Assembly: GCF_003086895.1 (NCBI RefSeq)
Contig: NZ_CP026004.1
Span: 3,678,684 to 3,742,683, forward strand
DNA: 64,000 nucleotides
Reading direction: 5' to 3'
Origin: Stenotrophomonas sp. ESTM1D_MKCIP4_1
GTDB taxonomy: Bacteria; Pseudomonadota; Gammaproteobacteria; Xanthomonadales; Xanthomonadaceae
Each line of letters opens with the position of its first letter. Position 1 is the stretch's first letter. A program made the translations under genes and the position numbers. Below, one piece after another: positions 7,808-17,003 of the stretch. The notes under the pieces are model-generated. The model did no database searches. It was not told where the DNA came from and worked only from the letters and a program-made list of their open reading frames with translations.

Positions 7808-8632
7808 ATGAAGACCCGTATTGCTGCTTTCGCACTTGCAGCCCTGCTGCCGATCCTGGCGGCCTGCAAGGCCGACGACGGCACCGCCAACACCACTGCC
7901 CCGGCTGAGCCGGCCGCGACCCCGGCTGCGGCCGAGCCCGCTGCAGCCCCGGCTGCCGACGCCGCTGCCAGCACCGAAAGCGCAGCCCCGGCCGCCGCCG
8001 AGGCTGCCCCGGCCGCCGCACCGGCCCCGACCACCACCGCGCTGACCGGCCCGGCCCCGGTGGAAGGCAGCGACTACCAGGTCATCAGCAACGGCCAGCC
8101 GTTCCAGCCGGCCACCGGCAAGGTCGAAGTGGTCGAGATCTTCGGCTACGTCTGCCCGGCGTGCGCCGCCTTCCAGCCGCTGGTCGGCCCGTGGAAGGCC
8201 GGCCTGCCCAGCGACGTGAACTTCGTCTACGTGCCTGCCATGTTCGGCGGCACGTGGGACAACTACGCCCGTGCCTTCTACGCCGCGCAGACCCTGGGGG
8301 TGCAGGAGAAGACCCACGAAGCGCTGTACGCCGCCATCCACTCGCAGCAGACCCTGAAGGGTGAGCGCGGCGTCGACCCGGTCGAGGACATCGCCAAGTT
8401 CTACGCCGGCTACGGTGTGGATCCCAAGCAGTTCGCCGCCACCATGGGCAGCTTCGCGGTGAATGCCAAGACCAACTCGGCCAAGCAGTTCGCCCAGCGC
8501 AGCCAGATCAGCGGCACCCCGTCGATCATCATCAACGGCAAGTACCTGGTGAAGGGCAAGAGCTTCCCGGACATGCTGCGCATTGCCGACCACCTGATCG
8601 CCCGCGAACGCGGTGCGGCCCAGGCTCACTGA
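7808..8632 (+). CDS. DsbA-family lipoprotein with Ala/Pro linker
   Basis: A 274-aa DsbA homologue. A lipobox, LPILAAC with Cys20, ends the signal peptide, and the next residues K-A-D-D do not resemble a simple inner-membrane retention signal. Residues ~28-82 are a low-complexity Ala/Pro/Glu linker. The thioredoxin fold follows, with active site CPAC at 116-119 and cis-Pro loop ISGTPSIIING. It is about as long as the upstream DsbA in its folded part, so the extra length is the tether. It looks like a tandem duplicate whose redox site has shifted from CPHC to CPAC. The partner proteins are unknown. Confidence 0.9.
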   Translation: MKTRIAAFALAALLPILAACKADDGTANTTAPAEPAATPAAAEPAAAPAADAAASTESAAPAAAEAAPAAAPAPTTTALTGPAPVEGSDYQVISNGQPFQPATGKVEVVEIFGYVCPACAAFQPLVGPWKAGLPSDVNFVYVPAMFGGTWDNYARAFYAAQTLGVQEKTHEALYAAIHSQQTLKGERGVDPVEDIAKFYAGYGVDPKQFAATMGSFAVNAKTNSAKQFAQRSQISGTPSIIINGKYLVKGKSFPDMLRIADHLIARERGAAQAH

Positions 8633-8655
8633 TCCAAGAGAAAGCATTACCGGCC

Positions 8656-9423
8656 GTGACTTCCCCCGCCACACGGACCCTGCGCTTGCTGACGGCCAAC
8701 ATCCAGGCCGGCTCAAGCACCCGCCGCTACAGCGACTATGTGACCCGCAGCTGGTCACATGCGCTGCCGGCGGGGCGCAAGCGCAGCAGCCTGGACGCGA
8801 TCGCCACCCTGGCCCGCGGCCATGACATCGTCGGCCTGCAGGAGGCCGACCCGGGCAGCCTGCGGTCGGGCTTCACCAACCAGACCCACTACCTGGCCCA
8901 GCGTGCCGGCTTCAATTACTGGAGCCACCAGCCGAACCGGCGCATGGGCGGGGTTGCATCCAGCGCCAACGGCCTGTTGAGCAAGCTGGAACCGGTGGAA
9001 GTACAGGACCACGCCCTGCCCGGCCGTATCGGCGGGCGCGGCGTGCTGCTGGCCAAATTCGGCGATGGCGAAGACGGCCTGGCCGTGGCCGTGGCCCACC
9101 TGTCACTGGGCGCCGGTTCGAGGATGTCCCAGCTCGGCTTCATCGCCGAGCTGCTGTCCGACCACCCCAATGCCGTGCTGATGGGCGATTTCAACTGCCT
9201 GGCCGAACGCCCGGAAATGCAGGTGCTGTACCAGAAGACCCGGCTGCAGCCGCCGGGCTGCGTGGTGCCGACCTTCCCCAGCTGGCGCCCGGACCGGGCC
9301 ATCGACCACATCCTGGTCAGCAGCAACCTGCAGACCCGCAGCGTGGAAGCCGTACCGGCCGCGTTCTCCGACCATCTGGCCCTGGCCATGTCCATCGACG
9401 TACCGGCCGACGCCCTGCGCTGA
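8656..9423 (+). CDS. endonuclease/exonuclease/phosphatase-family protein
   Basis: A 255-aa protein of the DNase I-like EEP superfamily, which hydrolyses phosphodiesters or phosphomonoesters with a divalent metal. Recognisable blocks are LLTANIQAGSS at the N-terminus, DIVGLQEADPGS (metal-binding Glu), the central VAHLSLG, LMGDFNCL (Asp-x-Asn pair) and the C-terminal FSDHLALAMSI (catalytic Asp-His). No signal peptide is evident. The start is a GTG 23 nt after the preceding gene's stop, so it is probably co-transcribed with the DsbA-like lipoprotein. The substrate is unknown. Confidence 0.85.
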   Translation: MTSPATRTLRLLTANIQAGSSTRRYSDYVTRSWSHALPAGRKRSSLDAIATLARGHDIVGLQEADPGSLRSGFTNQTHYLAQRAGFNYWSHQPNRRMGGVASSANGLLSKLEPVEVQDHALPGRIGGRGVLLAKFGDGEDGLAVAVAHLSLGAGSRMSQLGFIAELLSDHPNAVLMGDFNCLAERPEMQVLYQKTRLQPPGCVVPTFPSWRPDRAIDHILVSSNLQTRSVEAVPAAFSDHLALAMSIDVPADALR

Positions 9424-9441
9424 CTCACCGCCCCTGGAAAA

Positions 9442-9498
9442 GGGGACGGTGGGGATCAAGTCGCTTGTTCCACAAACGACTTGATCCCCTCCGTCCCC
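9442..9498. terminator. large stem-loop between converging genes (bidirectional terminator)
   Basis: GGGGACGG-T-GGGGATCAAGTCG pairs with CGACTTGATCCCC-T-CCGTCCCC around a 14-nt loop, a stem of about 21 bp. It fills the gap between two converging genes. A-rich bases precede it and TTTT follows, so it could end transcripts in both directions. The shape also fits a repeated genomic palindrome. Confidence 0.6.
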
Positions 9499-9502
9499 AT
9501 TT

Positions 9503-10372
9503 TCATGCGACCACCGGGGTTCTCAACCGCCGCGCGGTCATCGTGCTGCCCACCGAAGCCACCACGGTGCAACCGATGGCCAGCCACTGCACGCCCTGCA
9601 GGTGCTCGTGCAGCAGCAGCATCGCCCACAGCGCGGCCACCGCCGGTTCCATGCTGATCAGGATGCCGAAGGTTTCCTTGGGCAGGCGCTTGAGCGCCAT
9701 CATTTCCAGCGACATCGGGATCGCACTGGACACCAGCGCCACCAGCAGCCCCGCCAGCAGGATGTCCGGCTGCAGCAGCGCCATGCCAGCGTGGGCCACG
9801 CCCACCGGCACCACCACCAGCGACGCGGCCAACAGCCCGAGCGACACCGTATGGCCGGCATGCAGGTGACTGGCACGCTTGCCGAATACGATGTACAGCC
9901 CCCAGCACGCGGCCGCACCCATCGCGTACAGCACCCCGGCCGGGTCCAGCGCCGGCCCGCCGCCCAGCGGCAGCAGCAGCAACAGGCCCACCAGCGCGCA
10001 GCCCACCCAGAGGAAGTCGATCGGCCGCCGCGAGGACAGCATCGCCACCGTCAGCGGACCGGTGAACTCGATGGCCACCGCAATGCCGAACGGAATGGTG
10101 CGGATGGCCATGTAGAACAGCAGGTTCATCAGGCCCAGGGTCAGCCCGTAGCGCAGGATGGTCATCGCATCCACGCGACCGGTCTTCCAGCGCCACGGCC
10201 GCCAGAACAGCAGCAGCAAGAGCGCCGAAAAACCTACGCGCAGCGCGCTGGTGCCCTGCGCACCGACCAGCGGGAACAGGTGTTTGGCATAGGAGGTGCC
10301 GATGGCCAGCGCGGTAACCGAGCCGAGCACCGCCAGCACCGGCAACAGCGGCGCGAATCGGGAAGTCTGCAT
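9503..10372 (-). CDS. EamA-family exporter, RhtA-like (threonine/homoserine efflux)
   Basis: A 289-aa inner-membrane protein of the drug/metabolite transporter superfamily with about ten hydrophobic segments and two EamA repeats. The N-terminal block GTSYAKHLFPLVGAQGTSAL strongly resembles E. coli RhtA, an exporter of threonine and homoserine. The later EFTGPLTVAMLSSRR and MEPAVAALWAML are also typical. It is divergent from an Lrp/AsnC regulator, with only 72 bp between the start codons. That arrangement is common for amino-acid exporters and their sensors. The substrate is inferred from homology only. Confidence 0.85.
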   Translation of the reverse strand: MQTSRFAPLLPVLAVLGSVTALAIGTSYAKHLFPLVGAQGTSALRVGFSALLLLLFWRPWRWKTGRVDAMTILRYGLTLGLMNLLFYMAIRTIPFGIAVAIEFTGPLTVAMLSSRRPIDFLWVGCALVGLLLLLPLGGGPALDPAGVLYAMGAAACWGLYIVFGKRASHLHAGHTVSLGLLAASLVVVPVGVAHAGMALLQPDILLAGLLVALVSSAIPMSLEMMALKRLPKETFGILISMEPAVAALWAMLLLHEHLQGVQWLAIGCTVVASVGSTMTARRLRTPVVA

Positions 10373-10444
10373 GCGCCCAGTCTATTGCGCTGGCGCCGAG
10401 CACTTGGCTCAATTGACGACCCGTTCGTGCAACTTCTGCTCGCC

Positions 10445-10927
10445 ATGGCCACCGCTCCCGTGCTGGACAGTTTCGACCGCGCCATCCTCGGCCTGCTGCA
10501 GCAGGACAACGCCCTGCCGCAACGGCAGATCGCCGAGGCCGTGCACCTGTCCACGCCCGCCGTGCAGCGGCGCATCAAGCGCCTGCAGGACGGCGGCGTG
10601 ATCGCGGCCAACGTGGCCGTGGTCGACGCCGCGAAGGTCGGCCGGCCGTTGACCATCATCGTCGAGGTCCGCGTGGTCAGCGAGCAGCGTGACCGGGTGG
10701 CCCCGTTCCGCCGCCGCGTGCAGGACGACCCCGCCGTGCAGCAGTGCTACTCGATCACCGGCGACGGCGATTTCCTGCTGCTGCTTTCGGCGGCCTCAAT
10801 GGAGGAGTACGAAGCGATCACCGAACGACTGTTCGGCGGCGATGACAACATCGAACGCTTCCGCACCTCGGTGGCGCTGGGCACATTGAAGCGCAGTTTC
10901 TCGGTACCGCTGGCACCGCTTGTGTAG
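10445..10927 (+). CDS. Lrp/AsnC-family transcriptional regulator
   Basis: A 160-aa regulator. Residues ~8-55 form the winged helix-turn-helix (DRAILGLLQQDNALPQRQIA, then LSTPAVQRRIKRLQ). The rest is the RAM amino-acid-binding domain with the block QQCYSITGDGDFLLLL. It probably senses an amino acid and controls the divergent RhtA-like exporter; the short gap between them would hold the operator. The TAG stop is formed by the GTAG of the SMAG palindrome that begins at 10922, so repeat and gene end overlap. Confidence 0.88.
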   Translation: MATAPVLDSFDRAILGLLQQDNALPQRQIAEAVHLSTPAVQRRIKRLQDGGVIAANVAVVDAAKVGRPLTIIVEVRVVSEQRDRVAPFRRRVQDDPAVQQCYSITGDGDFLLLLSAASMEEYEAITERLFGGDDNIERFRTSVALGTLKRSFSVPLAPLV

Positions 10928-10951
10928 AGTCGAGCAAGCTCGACTCTACAC
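10922..10951. repeat. SMAG REP palindrome that supplies the lrp-type gene's stop codon
   Basis: A perfect 14-bp stem, GTGTAGAGTCGAGC and its complement, with a 2-nt AA loop. Bases 10925-10927 are the TAG stop of the upstream regulator gene. The position also suits a terminator. Confidence 0.85.
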
Positions 10952-10960
10952 ACCCATACC

Positions 10961-11512
10961 ATGAGCACATTGCCCTCCCCTGCCCGACGCCTCCGCCGCT
11001 GGCTGCTACGCGGCGCATCGCTGCTGATCGCGTGCATTGCCGCACTGGCCGTGTGGAACAGCCCGTGGGCCGCCGCCCCCAGGATGCTCTGGTCGTTGGC
11101 ACGCATGCCGCCCGCAACCGCTTTGCCGGTGCCGGTGGATGGCGTGCAGCCCAGGCAGATCGCCGACACCTTCGGCGCCCCGCGCGGGCGCGACCGCAGC
11201 CACGCCGGCATCGACATCTTTGGCAAGCGCGGCACCCCGGTGCGCAGCGCTACGGTTGGGGTCATCAGCGATGTGCGCGAGAGCGGGCTGGGCGGCCGCC
11301 AGGTGTGGGTGATCGGGCCCGGACGCGAGCGCTACTACTACGCGCATCTGGAAGGCTGGGCCGAGGGCCTGGCACGCGGCCAGGTGGTGCAGGCCGGGCA
11401 GCTGCTGGGCTATGTGGGGGACACCGGCAATGCCAAGGGCACGCCGCCGCACCTGCACTGGGGCATCTACGGCAAGGACGGCGCCCGCGACCCGTTACCA
11501 CTCCTCCGCTGA
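10961..11512 (+). CDS. M23-family zinc metallopeptidase, membrane-anchored
   Basis: A 183-aa LytM-type peptidase that should act on peptidoglycan cross-links in the periplasm. A hydrophobic N-terminal segment (about residues 15-37) is a signal anchor. The zinc ligands and catalytic His are in RSHAGIDIF (H81, D85) and PPHLHWGIY (H164, H166), the complete HxxxD/HxH pattern, so it looks catalytically intact, unlike EnvC-type activators. It starts 33 nt after the Lrp-type gene, beyond the SMAG palindrome. It lacks LysM or SH3 targeting domains. Confidence 0.87.
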   Translation: MSTLPSPARRLRRWLLRGASLLIACIAALAVWNSPWAAAPRMLWSLARMPPATALPVPVDGVQPRQIADTFGAPRGRDRSHAGIDIFGKRGTPVRSATVGVISDVRESGLGGRQVWVIGPGRERYYYAHLEGWAEGLARGQVVQAGQLLGYVGDTGNAKGTPPHLHWGIYGKDGARDPLPLLR

Positions 11513-11550
11513 CGGCCGGCCGCCGCCAGGCATACCCGCCGCTCCATCCG

Positions 11551-11598
11551 CCTGAACGTTCAGGATTTGTAAACAGGAATAGTTCGCATTATTATTCC
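11551..11598 (+). promoter_or_regulatory. perfect palindrome and Fur-like site upstream of TonB receptor
   Basis: CCTGAACGTTCAGG (11551-11564) is a perfect 14-bp palindrome. About 11 nt further, 11576-11598 reads GGAATA...TATTCC around CATTAT, in an AT-rich patch inside GC-rich DNA. It partly resembles a Fur box (about 10 of 19 positions to the classical consensus by my alignment). Both lie 107-154 bp before the siderophore-receptor ATG. Iron control is plausible but not shown. Confidence 0.4.
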
Positions 11599-11704
11599 GG
11601 CCGTTTACGGTTGGGCCAGGACGGCCGGCCCCCCTCACTTCCCGTTGCGCCACGCCCCCGCGGATTCCGGTCGGCCCACCGCACGTGCTCGTCCAGGAAC
11701 GCTC

Positions 11705-13870
11705 ATGTACCGTCATACCCCCCGTCTTCCGCAGCCGCGCCGGCTGTCGGCCGCCGTGTTCACTGCTCTGTGCCTGGCCGCCGCGCCGGCCGCCTTCGCC
11801 GAAACCGCCGCCGACCCGACCACCCTCGACAAGGTCGTGGTGAAGGGCGAGCGCGCCGAAGGCTACTCGGTACGCAGGACGTCCGCCGGTACCCGATTCG
11901 ACCTCACCCCGCGCGAGATCCCGCAGTCGGTCAGCATCATCAGCCACCAGCGCATCGAGGACCAGAACCTCGACGACATCATCGACGTGCTGGGCAACAC
12001 CACCGGCGTCAGCAGCACCCAGTCGGACACCGAGCGCACCGAGTTCTATGCACGCGGCTTCTACATCGACAGCTACCAGTTCGACGGCCTGCCCACGCAG
12101 ATGGTGCAGAACTGGAGCTACGGCGATTCCGGCCTGGATCTGGCCCTGTACGACCGCGTCGAAGTGGTCCGCGGCGCCACCGGCCTGCTGACCGGCGCAG
12201 GCAATCCGTCGGCATCGGTCAATCTGATCCGCAAGCACGCTGACAGCGCCGAGCTGACCGGCAGCGTGTCGGTGAACGTTGGCAGCTGGGGCCGTACCCG
12301 CAGCACCGTGGACGTCACCACCCCGCTGAACGCCAGTGGTTCGGTGCGCGCCCGCGTGATCGGCAGCTACCTGGACACCGATGCGCAGATGGACCGCTAC
12401 AACCAGCACAAGACGCTGGGCTATGCGGTCATCGACGCCGACCTGACCCCGGATACCCAGCTGAGCGTGGGTTACGACTACCAGCAGAAGCGCGCCAACG
12501 GCGCCACCTGGGGCGGTTTCCCGATGCTGTTCTCCGATGGCACCAGCACCGGCTACGACGAATCGTTCAACGCCAGCCCGAACTGGACCTACTGGGATAC
12601 CACCAGCAAGCGCGCCTTCGCCACGTTGGAACACGCCTTCAACGATGACTGGAAAGTCCGCATCGGCGCGACCCATGACGAAACCAAGGCCGACGACAAG
12701 CTGTTCTACCCGGCCTACAACGACTGGGTCACCGGCGCTTCGTTCTTCGACAAGAACACCGGTGCCGGCATCTCGCCGTCGGCCGGCTTCTACAACACCG
12801 AACGCAAGGTCAATGCGGTGGACGGCTACTTCAGCGGCGCGTTCGAGCTGTTTGGCCGCAAGCACGAAGTGATGGGCGGCCTGAGCTACAACAAGCGCGA
12901 GTACGCCAACTACGGCGATTACCAGATCGGCGGCGCCGGCCTCGCCTGGGATCCCTTCTCCAGCTACCTGAACTGGAACGGCAACATCAGCGAGCCGAAC
13001 TGGAACGCACTGGCCCTGGCCAGCGAAGGCACCATCACCCAGAAGGCCGGCTACGCCGCCGCACGCCTGTCGCTGGCTGATCCGCTGAAGCTGATCATCG
13101 GTGCGCGTTACACCGACTGGAAGAGCGAAGGCGAAGGGGCCGACCGCTCGCACAAGGTGACCACGCCTTATGCGGGCCTGGTGTTCGACATCAATGACAC
13201 CTACTCGACCTATGCGTCCTACACCGAAATCTTCCAGCCGCAGATGCTGAAGGACCGCAACGGCAGCTACCTTGATCCGGTCGACGGCAAGAGCTACGAA
13301 GTGGGCGTCAAGGGCGCGTGGTTCGACAACCGGCTGAACGCCTCGGTCGCCGTGTTCCGCATCGAGCAGGACAATGTTGGCCAGTCCACCGGCGAGCCAG
13401 TGATCGGTGGAACCGGTGGCGAGACCGCCTACATCGCCGCACGCGGCACCGTCAGCCGTGGCTTCGAGTTCGAGCTGAACGGCGAACTGGCGCCGGGCTG
13501 GAATGCCACCTTTGGCGCATCGCGTTACGTCGCCAAGGACATCAACGATGCGGACATCAACACCAACCTGCCGCAGACCACGCTGAAGCTGTTCACCAGC
13601 TACACCCCGCAGTCGCTGCAGGAACTGACCGTGGGCGGTGGCGCCAACTGGCAGAACCGCATCTACTACGCGGTGCCGGCCTACGGCCGCATCGAGCAGG
13701 ACGGCTACGCGCTGGTCAGCGCCTTCGTGCGCTACCGCATCTCGCCGGAGTTCAGCGTGCAGGCCAACCTCAACAATCTGCTGGACAAGAAGTACTACTC
13801 GCAGATCAATGGCTACGGTGCATTCGGCGACGGCCGCAACGGCTCGATCACCTTCACCTGGTCGTTCTGA
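11705..13870 (+). CDS. TonB-dependent siderophore receptor
   Basis: A 721-aa outer-membrane receptor. The signal peptide ends near residue 34 (AAAPAAFAETAAD). A TonB-box-like stretch LDKVVVKGE follows, then the plug domain (REIPQSVSIISHQRIEDQN, DIIDVLGNTTGV) with the siderophore-receptor motifs YARGFYIDSYQFDG and DRVEVVRGATGLLTGAG. The beta-barrel ends in the terminal aromatic residue SITFTWSF. These plug motifs match the FhuE/FpvA/FoxA type of ferric-siderophore receptors, without a signalling N-terminal extension. The ligand cannot be named. An AT-rich Fur-like site lies upstream and a GC hairpin downstream. Confidence 0.92.
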   Translation: MYRHTPRLPQPRRLSAAVFTALCLAAAPAAFAETAADPTTLDKVVVKGERAEGYSVRRTSAGTRFDLTPREIPQSVSIISHQRIEDQNLDDIIDVLGNTTGVSSTQSDTERTEFYARGFYIDSYQFDGLPTQMVQNWSYGDSGLDLALYDRVEVVRGATGLLTGAGNPSASVNLIRKHADSAELTGSVSVNVGSWGRTRSTVDVTTPLNASGSVRARVIGSYLDTDAQMDRYNQHKTLGYAVIDADLTPDTQLSVGYDYQQKRANGATWGGFPMLFSDGTSTGYDESFNASPNWTYWDTTSKRAFATLEHAFNDDWKVRIGATHDETKADDKLFYPAYNDWVTGASFFDKNTGAGISPSAGFYNTERKVNAVDGYFSGAFELFGRKHEVMGGLSYNKREYANYGDYQIGGAGLAWDPFSSYLNWNGNISEPNWNALALASEGTITQKAGYAAARLSLADPLKLIIGARYTDWKSEGEGADRSHKVTTPYAGLVFDINDTYSTYASYTEIFQPQMLKDRNGSYLDPVDGKSYEVGVKGAWFDNRLNASVAVFRIEQDNVGQSTGEPVIGGTGGETAYIAARGTVSRGFEFELNGELAPGWNATFGASRYVAKDINDADINTNLPQTTLKLFTSYTPQSLQELTVGGGANWQNRIYYAVPAYGRIEQDGYALVSAFVRYRISPEFSVQANLNNLLDKKYYSQINGYGAFGDGRNGSITFTWSF

Positions 13871-13877
13871 TGTCCAT

Positions 13878-13899
13878 GGCGCCGGGGCAACCCGGCGCC
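13878..13899 (+). terminator. hairpin after the siderophore receptor gene
   Basis: A 9-bp stem GGCGCCGGG/CCCGGCGCC with a GCAA loop lies 8 nt after the stop. There is no T run, so it may stall or protect the mRNA rather than end it alone. Confidence 0.4.
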
Positions 13900-13908
13900 A
13901 TCGCTCTT

Positions 13909-13966
13909 GTAGCGTCGAGCTTGCTCGACTGAACCGCGAAAAGCAGTCGAGCAAGCTCGACTCTAC
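13909..13966. repeat. inverted pair of SMAG REP elements
   Basis: GTAGCGTCGAGC-TT-GCTCGACT and its inverse AGTCGAGC-AA-GCTCGACTCTAC, separated by ~15 nt, form a REP dimer between two converging TonB-receptor genes. It is followed at about 13978-14060 by three degenerate ~33-bp repeats built on GCACCCCGCCCGGTCGGTC. Confidence 0.85.
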
Positions 13967-14105
13967 CAAAGCGCCGCAAGCACCCCGCCCGATCGGTCAC
14001 AGCGCAGCATGCACCCCGCCCGGTCGGTCCAAAGTGCGGCATGCACCCCGCGCAGTCGGCCCAACACAGCGCGCCCCGTCGCCGCCCGGCCCCAGCACAG
14101 CAAGC

Positions 14106-14132
14106 GCCGCGCCGGGATGATCCCGGCGCGGC
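14106..14132 (-). terminator. strong hairpin after the minus-strand TonB receptor
   Basis: A perfect 12-bp stem GCCGCGCCGGGA/TCCCGGCGCGGC with a 3-nt loop lies 10 nt beyond the receptor's stop. No T run follows on the minus strand. Confidence 0.5.
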
Positions 14133-14141
14133 ACCCTTCCA

Positions 14142-17003
14142 TCAGAACCGCAGGTCCGCGCGCATGTACCAGTAGCGGCCACGCGGGATGTCATAGGTGG
14201 AGGCGTCGTAGCCGTTCAACGAGCACGACAGGCAGATCGGCGGATCCTTGTCGAACACGTTGTTCAACCCAGCAGTCAGCTGCAGCCCCTTCATCCACTC
14301 GATCCTGTAGCCCACCTGGGCATCATGGAACGTGGTTGCCGCCAGCGTGTTGGTGCCTGCGGTCTGGTTGCTGCACACCGGGAAGGCGACCGCATCACCG
14401 CAGTCTTCCGTCAGCTCGGAAATGTGGCGCACCGTCCAGTTGGCGCTCCAGTTGCCCAGCGTCCAGCCCAGCGAGAGATTGCTGGTCCACTCGGGAATGG
14501 AGCTGTCGGCCACTTCGATGCCCGGCCCCTGCGGCTGCTTCTGCCCGGCCGCGCCCGTGGCTTCGTAACGGCCCACGAAGGTGTTCTGCCAGCCAATCTT
14601 GAACTGGCCCGCCGCGCTCTGCGGCAGCGTCCAGTGCAGATCCACATCCCAGCCATCGGTCTTGATCGAACCCAGGTTGGTCAGCCGGTTGTTGAACCCG
14701 TTGATGCCACCGGTACTGGCGCGGGTAATGCCATCGCAGTACAGGGGGTCCAGCGTGTCCACGCACAGGTCCAGCTGGGTCTGCGCGTTGATGGCCTGGA
14801 TCGCACCATCAATGGTGTGCCGGTAGAACGTCACATCCACGTCGAAGCGCTCCGACCAGCCGGTGTTGTTGCCGAACCACGGGCTCCAGACAAAGCCGGC
14901 GCTGAAGCTGCGCGAGCGCTCCGGGTCCAGCTCGCGGTTGCCACCGGTGGTGACTGAGATCTGCGAGTTGGCCTGCTGGAAGCCCGTGGGCACGCCCAGC
15001 GCAGCACAGTTGGCGGCACTGCCTCGAGGCGCCGTGCCCCCCAGGCCGATCGAGCACGGATCGAAGATCTGCAGGTCGGCACGCGCGGCAGAGCCGTACA
15101 GCTCACCGATCGACGGCGCACGGAAGCCTTCGGCGTAAGTCGTACGCAGCACGAAGTCATTGGTCACCTGCCAGCGCAGGCCGTACTTGGGGGTGAACTC
15201 GCCGCCAAAGGTCGAGTAATCCGAATAGCGCCCGGCCAGACTCAGGTCCAGCTTGCCGCCATAGGAGGGCGCGGCAAACAGCGGGACGTTCAATTCCAGA
15301 TAGGCTTCATTGACGTCATAGGAGCCGGACGTCGGTTGCGATGGCACGCCGTTGTAGTGGCCGATCACCGTCAGCGGATCGGGCTGGTACCAGCCCTCAT
15401 ATTTGCGATGTTCCAGACCGGTCGCGAAGGACACCGCGCCGGCCGGCAGGTTGAACAGCTCGCTGGACAGATTGGCGGTGAACAGGGTCAGTTCGTTCTG
15501 GCTGCGGTCGCGCACCACCGGCTGGATCCACTGCAGCATCTCCGGGGTGATCGAACCGGCGCCGCCGAAGATGTCCAGCGGCACGCAGCCTGCCGTGGCG
15601 GCACAGAGCGCCGGATCGCCCAGCGCCAGGTTGATGTTGTAGATGTTGTAGCTGCCGTAGTTGGTCTGGGTGGCCTTGTTCTTGCTGTACATGCCATTGA
15701 CGTCCCAGTACCACTGTCGGTCCGCCGCCTGGAAACTCCCCTCCAGACCGGTGGCGACATACTGCGTATCCACCTTCTGTTCAAACACGCGCGCGCCGCC
15801 TTCCACCGGGCGACGGCCGATCATGATCAGGTTGTCCGACGAGTCCAGGGTGAAGCCGAACGGGTTGTACGGGTTCAATGCGGAGATGACGATGTTGTCC
15901 GCCAGCGGATTGCCGGTGCCCGCCTCGGGACCGAAGAACAGCGGCTCCGGCGCGGCCTGGTTGGTCGACTCGCGGCGGTTGCCCAGCGCCTTCACATACC
16001 ACTGCACGTTGTCGCTGACGTCGAAGCGGAACTGCCCGAAGATGCCTTTGCGCTCGGACGGCGTCAGCACCATGTTGTATTCGGCGAAGTTGAAGCGATC
16101 GGCGGTAGTGAAACAGTGATAGCTGTCGCTACGGTCGCAGCCGGCGCTGCCGTCATAACTTGGGTTACTGGCTCCAGAGTTGGGAACAATGTTCTGCACT
16201 GCCCCGGTGTTGGGATCGATGAACATGAAGCGGCCCTGCGGAATGCCGCCACTGCCAAAGGCAAGTCCAGTACCAGGAATTGGCAATCGCGACTGCTCGC
16301 GATCGCGTGCATACACCGGATCCTGCTTGGTCCAGCTGCCGCCCACGAACACGCTGTAGCGATCGCCCCGCGTGCCCCAGGCCAGGTCCACGCCCTTCTG
16401 CGTACCATCGCCCTTGCTGTATTCGCCGTAATTCAGTGTCACCTGGCCGCCATCGAAATCACGGCGGGTGATGATGTTGACCACGCCGGCAATGGCGTCG
16501 GAACCGTACAGCGAGGAGGCTCCGTCTTCGAGCACCTCGATGCGTTCAACAATCGCCAGCGGAATGGTGTTCAGATCGGTCGCCGCACCCACGCCCGAGG
16601 CGGAGGATTCATTGACCCAACGGATGCCATCGACCAGCACCAGCACGCGCTTGGCACCCAGGTGGCGCAGATCGACCTGCGCCGAACCCGCACCGACGCC
16701 GCTGCCATCGGGTGGGAAGCCGAAGTTGCCGGAAGAGTTGAACTTGGCATTCAACGCCGAACCGGAACCGGTGAGCTGCTGCAGCACTTCACCGATGGAG
16801 TTCAGGCCGGTGCGTTCGATCTCGCTGCGGGTGAGGGTCTGGATCGGCACCTGGCCTTCCACCTCAGCGCGCTTGATGCGCGTGCCGGTCACTTCCACGG
16901 CATCCAGCGTCGTGGCGGTCTGCGCCATTGCGGCCAGTGGGGCCAGGGCGGTCACGCACAGGGCAACAGCAACCGCCAACGGGCGGTGATGCAGGTGATT
17001 CAT
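14142..17003 (-). CDS. large TonB-dependent outer-membrane receptor
   Basis: A 953-aa receptor. The signal peptide ends at about residue 28 ([10 protein letters not shown]), then [20 protein letters not shown], which holds the TonB box and the VEVTGTRI motif common in Xanthomonadaceae receptors. The plug follows ([50 protein letters not shown]). The long barrel has several Cys-containing loops and ends in a terminal F (MRADLRF). This subfamily usually takes up carbohydrates, peptides or other large nutrients rather than siderophores; the substrate is not evident. The ATG is preceded by GGAGAGAGAG. An ExbD/TolR gene lies upstream on the same strand, about 280 bp away. Confidence 0.92.
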   Translation of the reverse strand: MNHLHHRPLAVAVALCVTALAPLAAMAQTATTLDAVEVTGTRIKRAEVEGQVPIQTLTRSEIERTGLNSIGEVLQQLTGSGSALNAKFNSSGNFGFPPDGSGVGAGSAQVDLRHLGAKRVLVLVDGIRWVNESSASGVGAATDLNTIPLAIVERIEVLEDGASSLYGSDAIAGVVNIITRRDFDGGQVTLNYGEYSKGDGTQKGVDLAWGTRGDRYSVFVGGSWTKQDPVYARDREQSRLPIPGTGLAFGSGGIPQGRFMFIDPNTGAVQNIVPNSGASNPSYDGSAGCDRSDSYHCFTTADRFNFAEYNMVLTPSERKGIFGQFRFDVSDNVQWYVKALGNRRESTNQAAPEPLFFGPEAGTGNPLADNIVISALNPYNPFGFTLDSSDNLIMIGRRPVEGGARVFEQKVDTQYVATGLEGSFQAADRQWYWDVNGMYSKNKATQTNYGSYNIYNINLALGDPALCAATAGCVPLDIFGGAGSITPEMLQWIQPVVRDRSQNELTLFTANLSSELFNLPAGAVSFATGLEHRKYEGWYQPDPLTVIGHYNGVPSQPTSGSYDVNEAYLELNVPLFAAPSYGGKLDLSLAGRYSDYSTFGGEFTPKYGLRWQVTNDFVLRTTYAEGFRAPSIGELYGSAARADLQIFDPCSIGLGGTAPRGSAANCAALGVPTGFQQANSQISVTTGGNRELDPERSRSFSAGFVWSPWFGNNTGWSERFDVDVTFYRHTIDGAIQAINAQTQLDLCVDTLDPLYCDGITRASTGGINGFNNRLTNLGSIKTDGWDVDLHWTLPQSAAGQFKIGWQNTFVGRYEATGAAGQKQPQGPGIEVADSSIPEWTSNLSLGWTLGNWSANWTVRHISELTEDCGDAVAFPVCSNQTAGTNTLAATTFHDAQVGYRIEWMKGLQLTAGLNNVFDKDPPICLSCSLNGYDASTYDIPRGRYWYMRADLRF

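Noticed and set aside
11495..13969. An 824-codon open frame opposite the siderophore receptor
   Set aside because: It is the complement of a receptor with clear motifs and a signal peptide; the antisense protein shows no family features.
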